This document shows positions 1-8,961 of a stretch of 64,000 nucleotides of DNA, piece after piece. Position 1 is the stretch's first letter. The number at the start of each line of letters is the position of its first letter. The position numbers were made by a program, and so were the translations under genes. The stretch spans positions 1 to 64,000 of the forward strand of contig PKEY01000070.1 in NCBI GenBank assembly GCA_002919265.1, read 5' to 3'. The DNA is from Hyphomicrobiaceae bacterium. Its GTDB lineage: Bacteria; Pseudomonadota; Alphaproteobacteria; Rhizobiales; Hyphomicrobiaceae. The notes under the pieces are model-generated. The model made no database searches. It worked only from the letters and a program-made list of their open reading frames with translations, and was not told where the DNA came from.

Positions 1-278
1 AACGCCCACATACTCACCTACCCTTTTCACGAACGAACTCGATATCCGTGAACAGGACTGTGGCAGCAAAAGGAAATTTGGTGCAGGTAGTGATGACCTT
101 CGACAAGCCAGTCGCCATAGCGAGAGCGACTTCGGGCCGCTGGCCACGTGCTCGACTTACGGTTTGCGCCATAGGACGCCATGGAGCTTGAACCGCTCTG
201 GCCCCCTCTCCTATAGCGCATAGAGGTTCTCTGAGAATGTGAGGACTCGTTCGGAGTCGTCGGAGGAGAGATACACAC
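1..278. other. Left-edge region without a recognisable gene
   Basis: The listed ORFs here are minus-strand frames without recognisable motifs. A short plus-strand open frame from the window edge could be the 3' end of an upstream gene but is too short to identify. The last bases hold a strong ribosome-binding site (GGAGGAG at about 262-268) for the TTG-initiated gene at 279. A small dyad, CTAT-N5-ATAG, lies near 213-225; its meaning is unknown. Confidence 0.4.
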
Positions 279-1409
279 TTGACCCTGTCTTCCAAGGAAT
301 GCGACGTCGCCATCGTCGGCGGTGGGCTTGTAGGTGCGGCCGTCGGATATGGCCTTGCCCGCCTGCGGCAGCGCGTGGTCCTACTTGACGAGGGCGATGC
401 AGACATTCGCGCTTCGCGAGCGAATTTCGCGCTGGTCTGGGTACAGGGCAAAGGATTTGGCTACACGCCCTATGCCCACTGGACCGCGCGGTCATCGAAC
501 TCTTGGATCGAGTTCGCGGCGCTTCTGCGCGATGAGACTGGTCTGGATGTCGCCTTCCAACGTCCGGGAGGTTTTCATCTCGCGCTTTCTGAAGAGGAGC
601 TTGCGAGGCGAGCCGCTTATATCGATCAGCTTCACAGCCAATCGCCAGAGTTCCCCTACCGCGTTGAAATTCTGGACCGATCACAGGTCGCGGCAATGCT
701 GCCTGACATCGGCCCTGACGTGGTCGGCGGAAGTTATTGTGCGCTCGATGGCCATTGCAATTCGCTGAAACTCTATCGGGCGCTGTTGAAAGCGGCTGCG
801 AAGCACGGCGGCAAATATCTGGCTAGCCATCGCGTGGAAAAGATCGCCTACGAAAATCACGAATTTCGGATTTCGACTTCCGCGGGTGAAATTCACGCGG
901 AAAAGGTCGTGCTAGCCGCCGGAAACGCCACCATGCATCTTGCACCGATGGTGGGCCTCGAAGCTCCCATGCAGCCGGAGCGCGGACAAATCATGGTCAC
1001 AGAGCGTGTGACGCCGTTCCTGAATTACCCCGTCGTCACCATCCGGCAAACTGATGAAGGCACTGTTATGATTGGCGACAGCAAGGAGGAAGGGACGACC
1101 CCAGATGGCCTGAATTTGTCGATCAGTGCCGTTATGGCGTCGCGCGCTATTCGCATGTTCCCCCTGCTCGGCCGTCTCAATGTCGTACGCATGTGGGCAG
1201 GTGTGCGCGTTATGACGGCCGACGGTTTTCCCATTTACGACCAGTCGGAGACGTGCCCTGGGGCATTCGTGGCGTGTTGCCACTCGGGCGTCACCCTTGC
1301 GGCCAATCACGCTTTGACGCTAGCTCCAATGATCGCCGCCGGTCGCCTCGATGCCGAAGTGGTCGGCGCATTCAGTGCGCGGAGGTTCCATGTTTCGAAG
1401 GCTGCCTGA
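279..1409 (+). CDS. FAD-dependent amine/D-amino-acid dehydrogenase, DadA family
   Basis: This 376-residue flavoprotein opens with a dinucleotide-binding fold (VAIVGGGLVGAAVGYGLA, residues 10-27) and ends with the DAO-type closing region (ADGFPIYDQ and CCHSGVTLAANHA). The family oxidises amino, imino or N-methyl groups, passing electrons to FAD. TTG is chosen as start because GGAGGAG lies ten bases upstream and the FAD motif follows at once. Its 3' end overlaps a small [2Fe-2S] gene, which is followed by a large FAD/NAD subunit. That three-part arrangement is known from hydrogen cyanide synthase (HcnABC), opine oxidases and D-hydroxyproline dehydrogenase. This gene is the substrate-oxidising subunit of such a complex. 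The actual substrate cannot be read from sequence. Confidence 0.82.
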   Translation: MTLSSKECDVAIVGGGLVGAAVGYGLARLRQRVVLLDEGDADIRASRANFALVWVQGKGFGYTPYAHWTARSSNSWIEFAALLRDETGLDVAFQRPGGFHLALSEEELARRAAYIDQLHSQSPEFPYRVEILDRSQVAAMLPDIGPDVVGGSYCALDGHCNSLKLYRALLKAAAKHGGKYLASHRVEKIAYENHEFRISTSAGEIHAEKVVLAAGNATMHLAPMVGLEAPMQPERGQIMVTERVTPFLNYPVVTIRQTDEGTVMIGDSKEEGTTPDGLNLSISAVMASRAIRMFPLLGRLNVVRMWAGVRVMTADGFPIYDQSETCPGAFVACCHSGVTLAANHALTLAPMIAAGRLDAEVVGAFSARRFHVSKAA

Positions 1410-1686
1410 AACAAGTGCCGCCACGGTCACCGTTAGCATCGATGGTGCAGACGTGCAGGTTCGCGCTGGGGACACCGTCGCGGCAGCCTTGCTCGCCGCC
1501 GGCGTCCATCCATATCGCGCGTCCACGGTGAGTGGAGCCCCACGAGCGCCTTATTGCATGATGGGCGTGTGTTTCGAATGCCTAGTGACCGTGGATGGCG
1601 TCGGCAACCGCCAAGGCTGCCTTATTCCGGTTCGAGAGGGAATGCGCATCGAAACGCAACACGGCAAACGGGAGGCACACCGGTGA
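1390..1686 (+). CDS. [2Fe-2S] ferredoxin-like small subunit of the dehydrogenase complex
   Basis: A 98-residue protein with a plant-type [2Fe-2S] loop (CMMGVCFECLVTV, then a fourth Cys in RQGCL), like HcnA and the small subunits of opine oxidase and hydroxyproline dehydrogenase. It should pass electrons between the two flavin subunits encoded on either side. The ATG at 1390 follows GGAGG directly upstream and lies inside the preceding gene, giving a 20-base overlap and implying translational coupling. The ORF-track start at 1351 lacks such a site. The stop overlaps the GTG start of the next gene. Confidence 0.8.
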   Translation: MFRRLPETSAATVTVSIDGADVQVRAGDTVAAALLAAGVHPYRASTVSGAPRAPYCMMGVCFECLVTVDGVGNRQGCLIPVREGMRIETQHGKREAHR

Positions 1687-3110
1687 ATGGAGCACCCGTG
1701 TTTGAAAATACATACGACGTCGCCGTGGTCGGTGCGGGACCTGCCGGGCTCGCGGCGGGAGCCACGGCAGCCAAGGCTGGCCTTACTACAATTGTTCTGG
1801 ATGAGAATCCGGCCCCCGGCGGTCAAATTTATCGCGCTATTACGACGACCCCGGTCCGCCGAGAAGAAATTCTCGGAGAGGATTATTGGGACGGTCAAAA
1901 GCTCATTCAAGAATTCCAGTCGAGTGGCGCTCAGCTTGTTTCGGGCGCAACCGTTTGGAGTATTTCGCGCGCCCTTGAAATCAACGTTTCCCAAGGCGGT
2001 CAAACGCATCTCATCAACGCACGTTGGATAATTCTTGCAACAGGCGCGCAGGAACGCCCCTTCCCGATCCCGGGCTGGACGCTTCCTGGCGTTATGACGG
2101 CAGGCGGTGCTCAAACGTTGCTGAAAGCATCGGGTCTGGTGCCATCCGGTCGGGTCATTCTCGCTGGCACTGGCCCGCTCTTGTGGCTCCTTGCCGCCCA
2201 AATCCTTCGTGCTGGCGGCGACATTACCGCGATCCTCGATACGACACCGCTTGAAAACTACGTTCGCGCATTGCGCCAGTTGCCTGGCTTTCTGCTGTCT
2301 CCCTACTTTGCGAAAGGCCTGCGCCTTCTCACCGAAGTTCGGCGGAAAACACGGGTCATTAAAGGCGTCACAAAGCTCGAGGCCCAGGGCAAGGACAAAT
2401 TGGCGGAGGTGCTATTCGCCACGGGAAGTCAACCCGCAACGCGCATGGCAGCGGACCTCCTCTTGCTGCATCAGGGCGTCGTTCCTAACGTCAATCTCGC
2501 GATGTCGATCGGCATCGACCATCGGTGGGATGAATTGCAGCTTTGCTGGGTCCCGGTTTTGGATCAGTATGGAAACAGCTCCGTTCCTGGCATTGCTATC
2601 GCCGGTGACGGTGCTGGAATAAGCGGCGCGCTTGCAGCTGCCGAACGAGGGCGCCTCGCCGCTTATGCCGCGGTGAAGGCTCTTAAACCCGAGGCGCTCA
2701 GCCATCTTCCCGCCGAGCAGATTCTTCTTCAAGCGCTGGCAAAAGCGCAGGCCGGGCGCGCTTTCCTTGACACGCTTTACCAGCCGCCGAAGCACTTCCG
2801 AATTCCCGAGAAGAACGAGACGCTCGTCTGCCGCTGCGAAGAGGTTACCGCTGGGCAAATCCGGGAAATGGTCGCGCTTGGCTGCGAGGGTCCGAACCAG
2901 CTGAAATCTTTTCTTCGCTGCGGCATGGGGCCCTGTCAGGGCCGCCTGTGCGGCTTGACCGCTACGGAAATGATCGCTGCCGAAAGAAACGTTTCTCCGC
3001 AGCAGGTGGGCTATTATCGGTTGCGGCCGCCAATCAAGCCTATTCAACTGGCCGAAATCGCTGCGATGCCTCAATCCGAAACAGCAGTAAAGGCGGTTGT
3101 ACGCGGATGA
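1683..3110 (+). CDS. FAD/NAD(P)-binding oxidoreductase subunit with C-terminal [2Fe-2S] domain
   Basis: A 475-residue protein of the HcnB/OoxA/hydroxyproline-dehydrogenase alpha type. It has an N-terminal FAD motif (VAVVGAGPAGLAAGATAA), a second dinucleotide site (RVILAGTGPLLWLLAAQ), a flavin-closing segment (GIAIAGDGAGISGALAAA) and a C-terminal BFD-like iron-sulfur module with CRCEE and CGMGPCQGR cysteines. The GTG at 1683 is preferred: it follows a GGGAGGC site, overlaps the upstream stop, and the residues before it in the ORF track are the small subunit read in another frame. It probably forms a heteromer with the two upstream products and relays electrons toward a quinone or cytochrome acceptor. 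Confidence 0.8.
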   Translation: MNGAPVFENTYDVAVVGAGPAGLAAGATAAKAGLTTIVLDENPAPGGQIYRAITTTPVRREEILGEDYWDGQKLIQEFQSSGAQLVSGATVWSISRALEINVSQGGQTHLINARWIILATGAQERPFPIPGWTLPGVMTAGGAQTLLKASGLVPSGRVILAGTGPLLWLLAAQILRAGGDITAILDTTPLENYVRALRQLPGFLLSPYFAKGLRLLTEVRRKTRVIKGVTKLEAQGKDKLAEVLFATGSQPATRMAADLLLLHQGVVPNVNLAMSIGIDHRWDELQLCWVPVLDQYGNSSVPGIAIAGDGAGISGALAAAERGRLAAYAAVKALKPEALSHLPAEQILLQALAKAQAGRAFLDTLYQPPKHFRIPEKNETLVCRCEEVTAGQIREMVALGCEGPNQLKSFLRCGMGPCQGRLCGLTATEMIAAERNVSPQQVGYYRLRPPIKPIQLAEIAAMPQSETAVKAVVRG

Positions 3111-4234
3111 GCCACACAGCCGATGTCATCGTCATTGGTGCTGGAATCCATGGGTGTTCGACGGCTTTGCATTTGGCAATGCGCGGTCTTAAGCCAGTCG
3201 TAATCGAAAAGGATCACGCTGGCCGTCACGCCTCCGGTGTCAATGCAGGTGGCGTCCGACAACTCGCCCGCCACTTTGCGGAAGTCCCCCTATCCGTCGC
3301 TTCGATGGAGCTGTGGGAGCGGATCGAGGATCTCGTGGGGGACGACTGCGGCTTTACTTCCGAAGGACAGGTGCTGGTTGCAGAAACCGAGGCCGAGCTC
3401 GAAAGCTTCCGCGCTCGCGTGGACGAATTGCGGGCAATGGGCTTCACCCATGAGGAACTGATCGATCGCGTCGAGCTGAAAAAGCTCGTCCCCGCTGTAT
3501 CCGACAGCTGTCCCGGCGGGGTCGTTTCCCGTCGCGACGGCGCCGCAAACCCGTTTCGAGCGACGCAGGCATTCCGACGCAAAGCAATTCAACTCGGCGC
3601 GAAGGTCGTAGAAGGCGTCTCGGTAACGGGATTTACACGCCAAGGTGCGGCATGGCGCGTCTCGACGACAGCAGACACTTTCGAGGCACCAGTTATCGTC
3701 AATGCTGCGGGAGCTTGGGCTGGCAGAATTGCGGCGATGTTCGGGGAGCCTGTTCCGCTCGAGGTTATCGCGCCTATGCTGATGATCACCTCCCGCATGC
3801 CGCACTTCATTCGTCCCGTCGTGATACTGCGCGGCCGCAAACTGTCGTTCAAACAATTCAATAACGGTACAGTACTGATCGGTGGCGGCCATCTGGGCCG
3901 CGCCTATCCTGATACGAATTACACGGAGCTAGACTGGACCAAGCTCAGAGAAAGTGCCCGTACGGTGTGGGACCTCTTCCCGATTATGCGGCAGGCGACG
4001 ATCGTTCGCGCCTGGGCCGGGATAGAGGCACGCATGCCTGACGACATCCCAGTCATTGGCCCCAGCTCTACGGCCGAAGGCGTTTATCACCAATTCGGAT
4101 TCTCGGCGCACGGCTTTCAGCTTGGACCCGGCGTCGGAGCTTTAATGGCTGAACTTATCACCACCGGCTCGACAAACTTGCCGATAGCTCCTTTCTCGAT
4201 AGCGCGTTTCTCAAACGCTATCCCAAAACACTGA
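3107..4234 (+). CDS. Second DadA-like FAD-dependent oxidoreductase
   Basis: A 375-residue flavoprotein with an N-terminal FAD motif (VIVIGAGIHGCSTALHLA) and a DAO fold resembling sarcosine oxidase beta subunits and glycine/D-amino-acid oxidases (MPDDIPVIGPS and FGFSAHGFQLGPGVG near the C-terminus). It is a distant relative, not a copy, of the gene at 279. The ATG overlaps the previous stop as ATGA, so it is translated as part of the same operon; the ORF-track start at 2948 lies deep inside the upstream gene and is rejected. Having two substrate-type flavoproteins suggests either consecutive oxidations or two substrates sharing one electron-transfer partner. A terminator follows. Confidence 0.78.
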   Translation: MSHTADVIVIGAGIHGCSTALHLAMRGLKPVVIEKDHAGRHASGVNAGGVRQLARHFAEVPLSVASMELWERIEDLVGDDCGFTSEGQVLVAETEAELESFRARVDELRAMGFTHEELIDRVELKKLVPAVSDSCPGGVVSRRDGAANPFRATQAFRRKAIQLGAKVVEGVSVTGFTRQGAAWRVSTTADTFEAPVIVNAAGAWAGRIAAMFGEPVPLEVIAPMLMITSRMPHFIRPVVILRGRKLSFKQFNNGTVLIGGGHLGRAYPDTNYTELDWTKLRESARTVWDLFPIMRQATIVRAWAGIEARMPDDIPVIGPSSTAEGVYHQFGFSAHGFQLGPGVGALMAELITTGSTNLPIAPFSIARFSNAIPKH

Positions 4235-4240
4235 CGCCCA

Positions 4241-4268
4241 GTCTTTCCTCCGGGAAGACCACTTTTTT
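4241..4268 (+). terminator. Rho-independent terminator of the dehydrogenase operon
   Basis: An 8-bp stem (GTCTTTCC / GGGAAGAC, one G-T pair) with a 3-base loop is followed, after three bases, by six T. It sits seven bases after the last gene of the plus-strand operon and just before the convergent stop of the gamma-glutamyltransferase gene. Confidence 0.8.
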
Positions 4269-4274
4269 CTTTGA

Positions 4275-5888
4275 TCAAATACCGTACGCGACCCCGTCTC
4301 TGCCAGGATCCGCGCCTCCTTCAAGGCGAGCCGGATGGATTTTGATCGCGTGAACCCAGCCAATCGTATAACCATACGGATTGCGTATGACCTCGTACCC
4401 GTCGGCTTCTAGGGCACGCGTTACGTATCGCGGAATGCGATTTGAAACATCTATAGGATTTCCAGTCGACGAGAACCGTGGAGCGGCAACGGCCTCCTGA
4501 ATCGACATTCCAAAGTCGATCACATTGAGAATGGTCTGTAATACGCCCATGACGATTTGGGTTCCGCCAGGTGCGCCGAGAACAAGACTCGGGTGATCGT
4601 CTTCGAAGACGATCGTTGGGCACATGGCGCTGAAGCGGGACTTCCCAGGCGCGATGCTTCCCGCGCGCCCCGGGCGCGGATCGAAAACCCCCATGCAGCC
4701 GTTGTAGAAAAAGCCAAGCCCGTCGGTGATCACACCCGATGGCATTCCCAGAGAATGGGTCATCGCCACGCAATTGCGCTCGCTGTCGACGACGGAAATG
4801 TGCGTCGTGTTCTGCGGTGCCGGATCGGGCCCTTGCAACCGCGGCACACGCGCTTTTTCCCCGCGGCGTATCTCGTCAGCTAAGGTCGCAGCGTAAGCCT
4901 TGCTGGTTAGACGATCCAGCGGGACGTCGAAGAAGTCCGGATCACCAACGTAGCGATCTTTGTCGATGGTCGCCCGCTTCATTGCTTCCGTGACAACCCG
5001 GATGTATTCTGGCGAATTGTGCCCCAGGCTTGCGAGATCGAAATTCTCGAGAATGTTCAGCATTTCGAGAAGCATGACCCCGCCGCCAGGCGGACGATTT
5101 GTTGTAATTCTGCGCCCGCGATAAGTCCCGACAAGCGGCTTCACATACCGCGGCTGATAGCGCTCGAGGTCCTGTCTTGACAGCAGACCCCCGTGGGCCT
5201 GGATATCGCTGATCATTCGATCGGCGATCTCGCCAGTGTAAAAAGCCTCCGCTCCTTCTTCCGATATTTTGCGCAATGTCTGCGCATAATCTGGATTGCG
5301 AATTGTCTCCCCAATTCGCTTCGGACTTCCGTCGGGCGCACAATAGAGGGTGCGGCCCGCTGCAGTGTACGTCAGCCTTTCCGCCGTTGCGGCCCGCCCC
5401 ATTTTCCCGTCTTCGAGGAAAAAGGTGTACATCGCAGGCCTGACGAAGAAACCTTCCTCTGCCCACCGTATTGCCCCCTCAAGAATGGCACTCCACGGCA
5501 ATCGACCATAAGTCCGGTGTGCCCGTTCGAAAGCTCTCAATGCGGCGGGAACACAGATCGACTGATAACCGAGCTCGTTCACGCGCCCTTCGAGAATGAA
5601 GCCGAAGCCGTCGCGCGTTTCACCTCTGATGAGGTGCGCCCACATTTCGGGACTGGCTGCGAGCGGAGCGGGAGCATGGAAATCGATATACTCGTGGACG
5701 CCGCGCTCTGGGATGTAGATTGCCATGCTCCCGAAACCGGCAATTCCGCACATGAGCGGATCGACAACCGTCTGCGCCATCGCGCAGGCGATGGCGGCAT
5801 CAACTGCATTGCCGCCGGCTTTTAGGATTTCAATTCCGGTCTCGGCTGCTTCTGGCTGAGGGCAAACAACCATCCCGCTCTGCGCCAT
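4275..5888 (-). CDS. ggt: Gamma-glutamyltransferase family protein without signal peptide
   Basis: A 537-residue N-terminal nucleophile hydrolase precursor. It carries the processing/nucleophile motif NTTHISVVD (Thr about residue 360), the oxyanion-region motif GAPGGTQ, and the expected two-part organisation. The family cleaves gamma-glutamyl bonds of glutathione and related amides, and some members act as acylases. No signal peptide is visible (the protein begins MAQSGMVVC), unlike classical periplasmic Ggt, so the enzyme probably acts in the cytoplasm on imported substrate. The start follows an AGGAGGA site. It is the last gene of the minus-strand peptide-uptake operon, which suggests that imported peptides or conjugates carry gamma-glutamyl groups. 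The motif after the nucleophile is not the textbook GGT signature, so an acylase function is possible. Confidence 0.82.
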   Translation of the reverse strand: MAQSGMVVCPQPEAAETGIEILKAGGNAVDAAIACAMAQTVVDPLMCGIAGFGSMAIYIPERGVHEYIDFHAPAPLAASPEMWAHLIRGETRDGFGFILEGRVNELGYQSICVPAALRAFERAHRTYGRLPWSAILEGAIRWAEEGFFVRPAMYTFFLEDGKMGRAATAERLTYTAAGRTLYCAPDGSPKRIGETIRNPDYAQTLRKISEEGAEAFYTGEIADRMISDIQAHGGLLSRQDLERYQPRYVKPLVGTYRGRRITTNRPPGGGVMLLEMLNILENFDLASLGHNSPEYIRVVTEAMKRATIDKDRYVGDPDFFDVPLDRLTSKAYAATLADEIRRGEKARVPRLQGPDPAPQNTTHISVVDSERNCVAMTHSLGMPSGVITDGLGFFYNGCMGVFDPRPGRAGSIAPGKSRFSAMCPTIVFEDDHPSLVLGAPGGTQIVMGVLQTILNVIDFGMSIQEAVAAPRFSSTGNPIDVSNRIPRYVTRALEADGYEVIRNPYGYTIGWVHAIKIHPARLEGGADPGRDGVAYGI

Positions 5889-5936
5889 TCCAGGATCCTC
5901 CTGCTTCCCATCTTACGCAGTCGAGTTGGGGCGCCA

Positions 5937-7964
5937 TTAAAGACGCACATCGTGGCGCGGCCGTCCCCAGTTCCTGGCTTCGGCCACGGCCCGCTCTACG
6001 TCCTCTTCGAGCATAAAGCCTTCCTCTACGAGCGACAAAGCAGCTTTGCGGATCGCCTCAACATACCACTCCGGCGATCCATAGCGTGCCAGGATTGAAC
6101 GCCGTGGATCACCGAGTTGCATTCGCTCATCCTCTGTATCCGGAAACGGAATATAGCTGCCCGTAATACCAACCATGGCGCCGTGGCCGAATTCCCTGCG
6201 TCTCAGACTCCAGCCTGTGTAGGTTCCCAGCGGTACCTGCACCATTGGAGCACGCACACCCGCAACATCATTGCCATCCTCATCGACGGCAGGCACGAGC
6301 ACAGGATACTCCTCCCCTGGCACGATATCCGGCGGCTCCTTGGTGATGATGCCCCTGTCGATGTCGGGGCCAAAATCCAGCCGTTCCAGTCGACTTGGCC
6401 CCCGCGGCGTGGCGATACCTGGAATGCGCGGAAACATTTTCCGCCACTCCTCGATATCAACCAGTGTACCATCAGCGCGACGAGGAATCCGACTTGGAGG
6501 TGGCTCAATCCCCTTGCTCACCCAATCGTCTAACAGATCGAGACAAGCGCGGAAAAACATCGTGGTGGCCACGACATTGAAATAGGTCTGCGCGAGACCT
6601 TTGGCCGGAGCGGCAACGTTGGGTGCCGCGAAATGCTGTGAGCTAGCCCAGAAATAAATCCGCACATCGTCCGGCTGTGGGAGGTCGTTACCCCGAGTGT
6701 CTGTGTGCACAAGGGACGCGCGACGATGCCAATATTCGCACGCCGTATCCGTGTGGATGACCTTCGGATCCGTTTCTGGTCTCTTCAGAATGCCATCCGT
6801 ACGACCAGTGAAATGATCGGTGGAAATAGCGTATGAGAAGGGAAACCGATCGACCGGGCTGAAATGGTTTTCATGTTCTTGACCCGGTAGCAGAACGACG
6901 TTCGCGAACCGATGGTTCATCCACATCTTGCCCGCGCCCGCCACGTGGGGCATCACGCCATCGAAAACACGCCTGCCTTCTTCATCCGCATTGAAGCCGA
7001 GGTAGATGAAATCGCGAATACAGCGCCCTGTTTGAGACCGGCCCCAGGCATAAGCGTACTCGATCCGAGTTGGGCCGTCCCTTAGGGGATTAGGCATTCC
7101 TGAACTCGTCTCAGCTCCGTATTTCAAAAAGCTGATGAAGTTCCGAACAGCAACGTGGCCAAGGCCGAGCACGAGTGGGTTCTTGGCCCGATAGACTAGC
7201 TCGTAAATCCAGCCTGGCTCGAAGCCCGACGGGAGATAGATGTGGCTGTCGGACGGTACGACGGCGCGCTCCAGGCCCTGATTATCGACGCCGGAGCCTT
7301 GATCTAGCCGGGCGAAGAACCACTGATCCGATGGAATCTCTTCGCGCTGGCTCAAGGCATAACGGCGGCGTGTCAGTCGTGCCGTCCTCGTGTCTAGCGA
7401 TGCTGTCGGATTGCTGCGGGTGGAAATCAATGAGCTCAGCGGGAAGACTTTCGTTCCTGGCTCAACGGCGATAAATTCCGTTCTTGCAATGCCCGTAATG
7501 GGCTTACCATTATCCGTCGCTACGGGAACTTTCAGCAGCATCCGGCCATCGCCGGGCAACAGGTCTCCCTGCCACCCGAGCCACGCAATCGTGTAACCGC
7601 GCCGCATAAGAAAGCCATTTCCAGCATCGGCGAGCGTTCGCGGATCATTCGAAGGTGGCGCATCATTGAAAAACTGCAGCGCGCGCTTATTCCCCCGATT
7701 GCCATAATCGAAGAAAAGCCTCCGATTGCCCCGGCTTAGGTCGACTGGTTTAAGTATGCAGAAATCGGCTTCAAACCGAACCAGCCCATCTTCGTCAGTG
7801 GGGGCAAACTCTATGTCGACCACGCCCTGCTGCGCCTCAGCCTTGGGATCGACACGGAAAACCACGGTTCCCGACAGCCGCTCGTACGCGCCTGCATCTC
7901 CGAACTCATGGCCGTCGGCAAAGAGGCATTGCTCTCGTACAATCAAATCGATGTGAGAAGACAT
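5937..7964 (-). CDS. Alpha/beta-hydrolase domain protein (Abhydrolase_10 type)
   Basis: A 675-residue protein I place, from general appearance, in the large alpha/beta-hydrolase family PF20091. A likely nucleophile elbow is WGRSQTGR in the middle of the chain, preceded by a long beta-rich N-terminal half. No signal peptide is visible. It sits between the ATPase genes of a peptide importer (13 bases downstream of dppF-like) and gamma-glutamyltransferase, all on the same strand, so it probably hydrolyses an ester or amide in the imported compound. The exact substrate is unknown. Confidence 0.7.
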   Translation of the reverse strand: MSSHIDLIVREQCLFADGHEFGDAGAYERLSGTVVFRVDPKAEAQQGVVDIEFAPTDEDGLVRFEADFCILKPVDLSRGNRRLFFDYGNRGNKRALQFFNDAPPSNDPRTLADAGNGFLMRRGYTIAWLGWQGDLLPGDGRMLLKVPVATDNGKPITGIARTEFIAVEPGTKVFPLSSLISTRSNPTASLDTRTARLTRRRYALSQREEIPSDQWFFARLDQGSGVDNQGLERAVVPSDSHIYLPSGFEPGWIYELVYRAKNPLVLGLGHVAVRNFISFLKYGAETSSGMPNPLRDGPTRIEYAYAWGRSQTGRCIRDFIYLGFNADEEGRRVFDGVMPHVAGAGKMWMNHRFANVVLLPGQEHENHFSPVDRFPFSYAISTDHFTGRTDGILKRPETDPKVIHTDTACEYWHRRASLVHTDTRGNDLPQPDDVRIYFWASSQHFAAPNVAAPAKGLAQTYFNVVATTMFFRACLDLLDDWVSKGIEPPPSRIPRRADGTLVDIEEWRKMFPRIPGIATPRGPSRLERLDFGPDIDRGIITKEPPDIVPGEEYPVLVPAVDEDGNDVAGVRAPMVQVPLGTYTGWSLRRREFGHGAMVGITGSYIPFPDTEDERMQLGDPRRSILARYGSPEWYVEAIRKAALSLVEEGFMLEEDVERAVAEARNWGRPRHDVRL

Positions 7965-7977
7965 TGATAACTCTCAG

Positions 7978-8961
7978 TCAGGAAGCTGCAGATGTCAGAG
8001 ATGCTTCAACCAAATTCAGCGGATAATGGCAGCGATAGCTGCGCTGCTCGCCGCGTGTAGCTGGCGCTATCCGCGAACAGTCGGCTTGTGCATATGGACA
8101 ACGCGGATGGAAAGCACATCCGGATGGAGGATTGAGGGGGCTGGGAAATTCGGCCTGCAATCCGAGATCCGGCAATCGCGATCCTGGCCTCGGGATCAGC
8201 ACGGCCTTCAATAGAGCATCAGTGTACGGGTGATGCGGCCGCTCGAAAATTTCTTCGCTGGGGCCACGTTCCACGATCTGGCCGAGGTACATGACGGCAA
8301 CTTCGTCTGCCAGATGATGCACGACGGCCAGATTATGGCTAATGAGGATCATGGTCAGATTGAGTTCCTGCTTCAATCGATGCAGGAGATTCAGGATTTG
8401 CGACTGAACCGAAACGTCCAAAGCGGACGTTGGCTCGTCGCAAATCAGGATCTTCGGCTCGCCGATGAGCGCTCGCGCGATCGCTACACGCTGCCGCTGC
8501 CCGCCTGAAAGCTGACTGGGATAGGCATCGACGAGATGACGAGGAAGACCAACCTCTGCAGCGAGCTCCTCGACCCGTTTGCGGCGTGAAACACGCGTCC
8601 CCACTCCCCGAACCGCCAACGGCGCCGAAATGATGGCCTCCACGGTCATACGTGGATTGAGCGAGGAATAAGGATCCTGAAACACCGGCTGAATGAGCTT
8701 TGCACGCTCCAGCCGGTCGTAGGAATTTAGGGGGCGTCCATCGACCAACACGATTCCTGCTGTTGGCTCTTCGACGCCGAGCAAAATTTTCGCCAAAGTC
8801 GACTTGCCGCAACCGGATTCACCGACGAGCCCGAGCGTCTGCCCGCGAGAGACGGTGAGATCAATGCCACGCAAGGCTTTGAGCGTTTTTTTCTTCGCGA
8901 ATGGTCCCCCGACGGCGTATTCCCGTGTGACCCCCCGCATGATCAGGACATCATTTGTCAT
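7978..8961 (-). CDS. Oligopeptide/dipeptide ABC transporter ATP-binding protein, DppF/OppF type
   Basis: A 327-residue ATPase with Walker [10 protein letters not shown], signature LSGGQRQRVAIARAL, Walker B ILICDEPTSALD, H-loop and the C-terminal oligopeptide-transporter extension with clustered cysteines (GCAFHPRCPYAQADC). The ATG at 8961 overlaps the stop of the upstream ATPase as ATGA; the longer ORF-track version starts inside that gene and is rejected. It pairs with the upstream ATPase to power the permease encoded just before. Confidence 0.9.
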   Translation of the reverse strand: MTNDVLIMRGVTREYAVGGPFAKKKTLKALRGIDLTVSRGQTLGLVGESGCGKSTLAKILLGVEEPTAGIVLVDGRPLNSYDRLERAKLIQPVFQDPYSSLNPRMTVEAIISAPLAVRGVGTRVSRRKRVEELAAEVGLPRHLVDAYPSQLSGGQRQRVAIARALIGEPKILICDEPTSALDVSVQSQILNLLHRLKQELNLTMILISHNLAVVHHLADEVAVMYLGQIVERGPSEEIFERPHHPYTDALLKAVLIPRPGSRLPDLGLQAEFPSPLNPPSGCAFHPRCPYAQADCSRIAPATRGEQRSYRCHYPLNLVEASLTSAAS

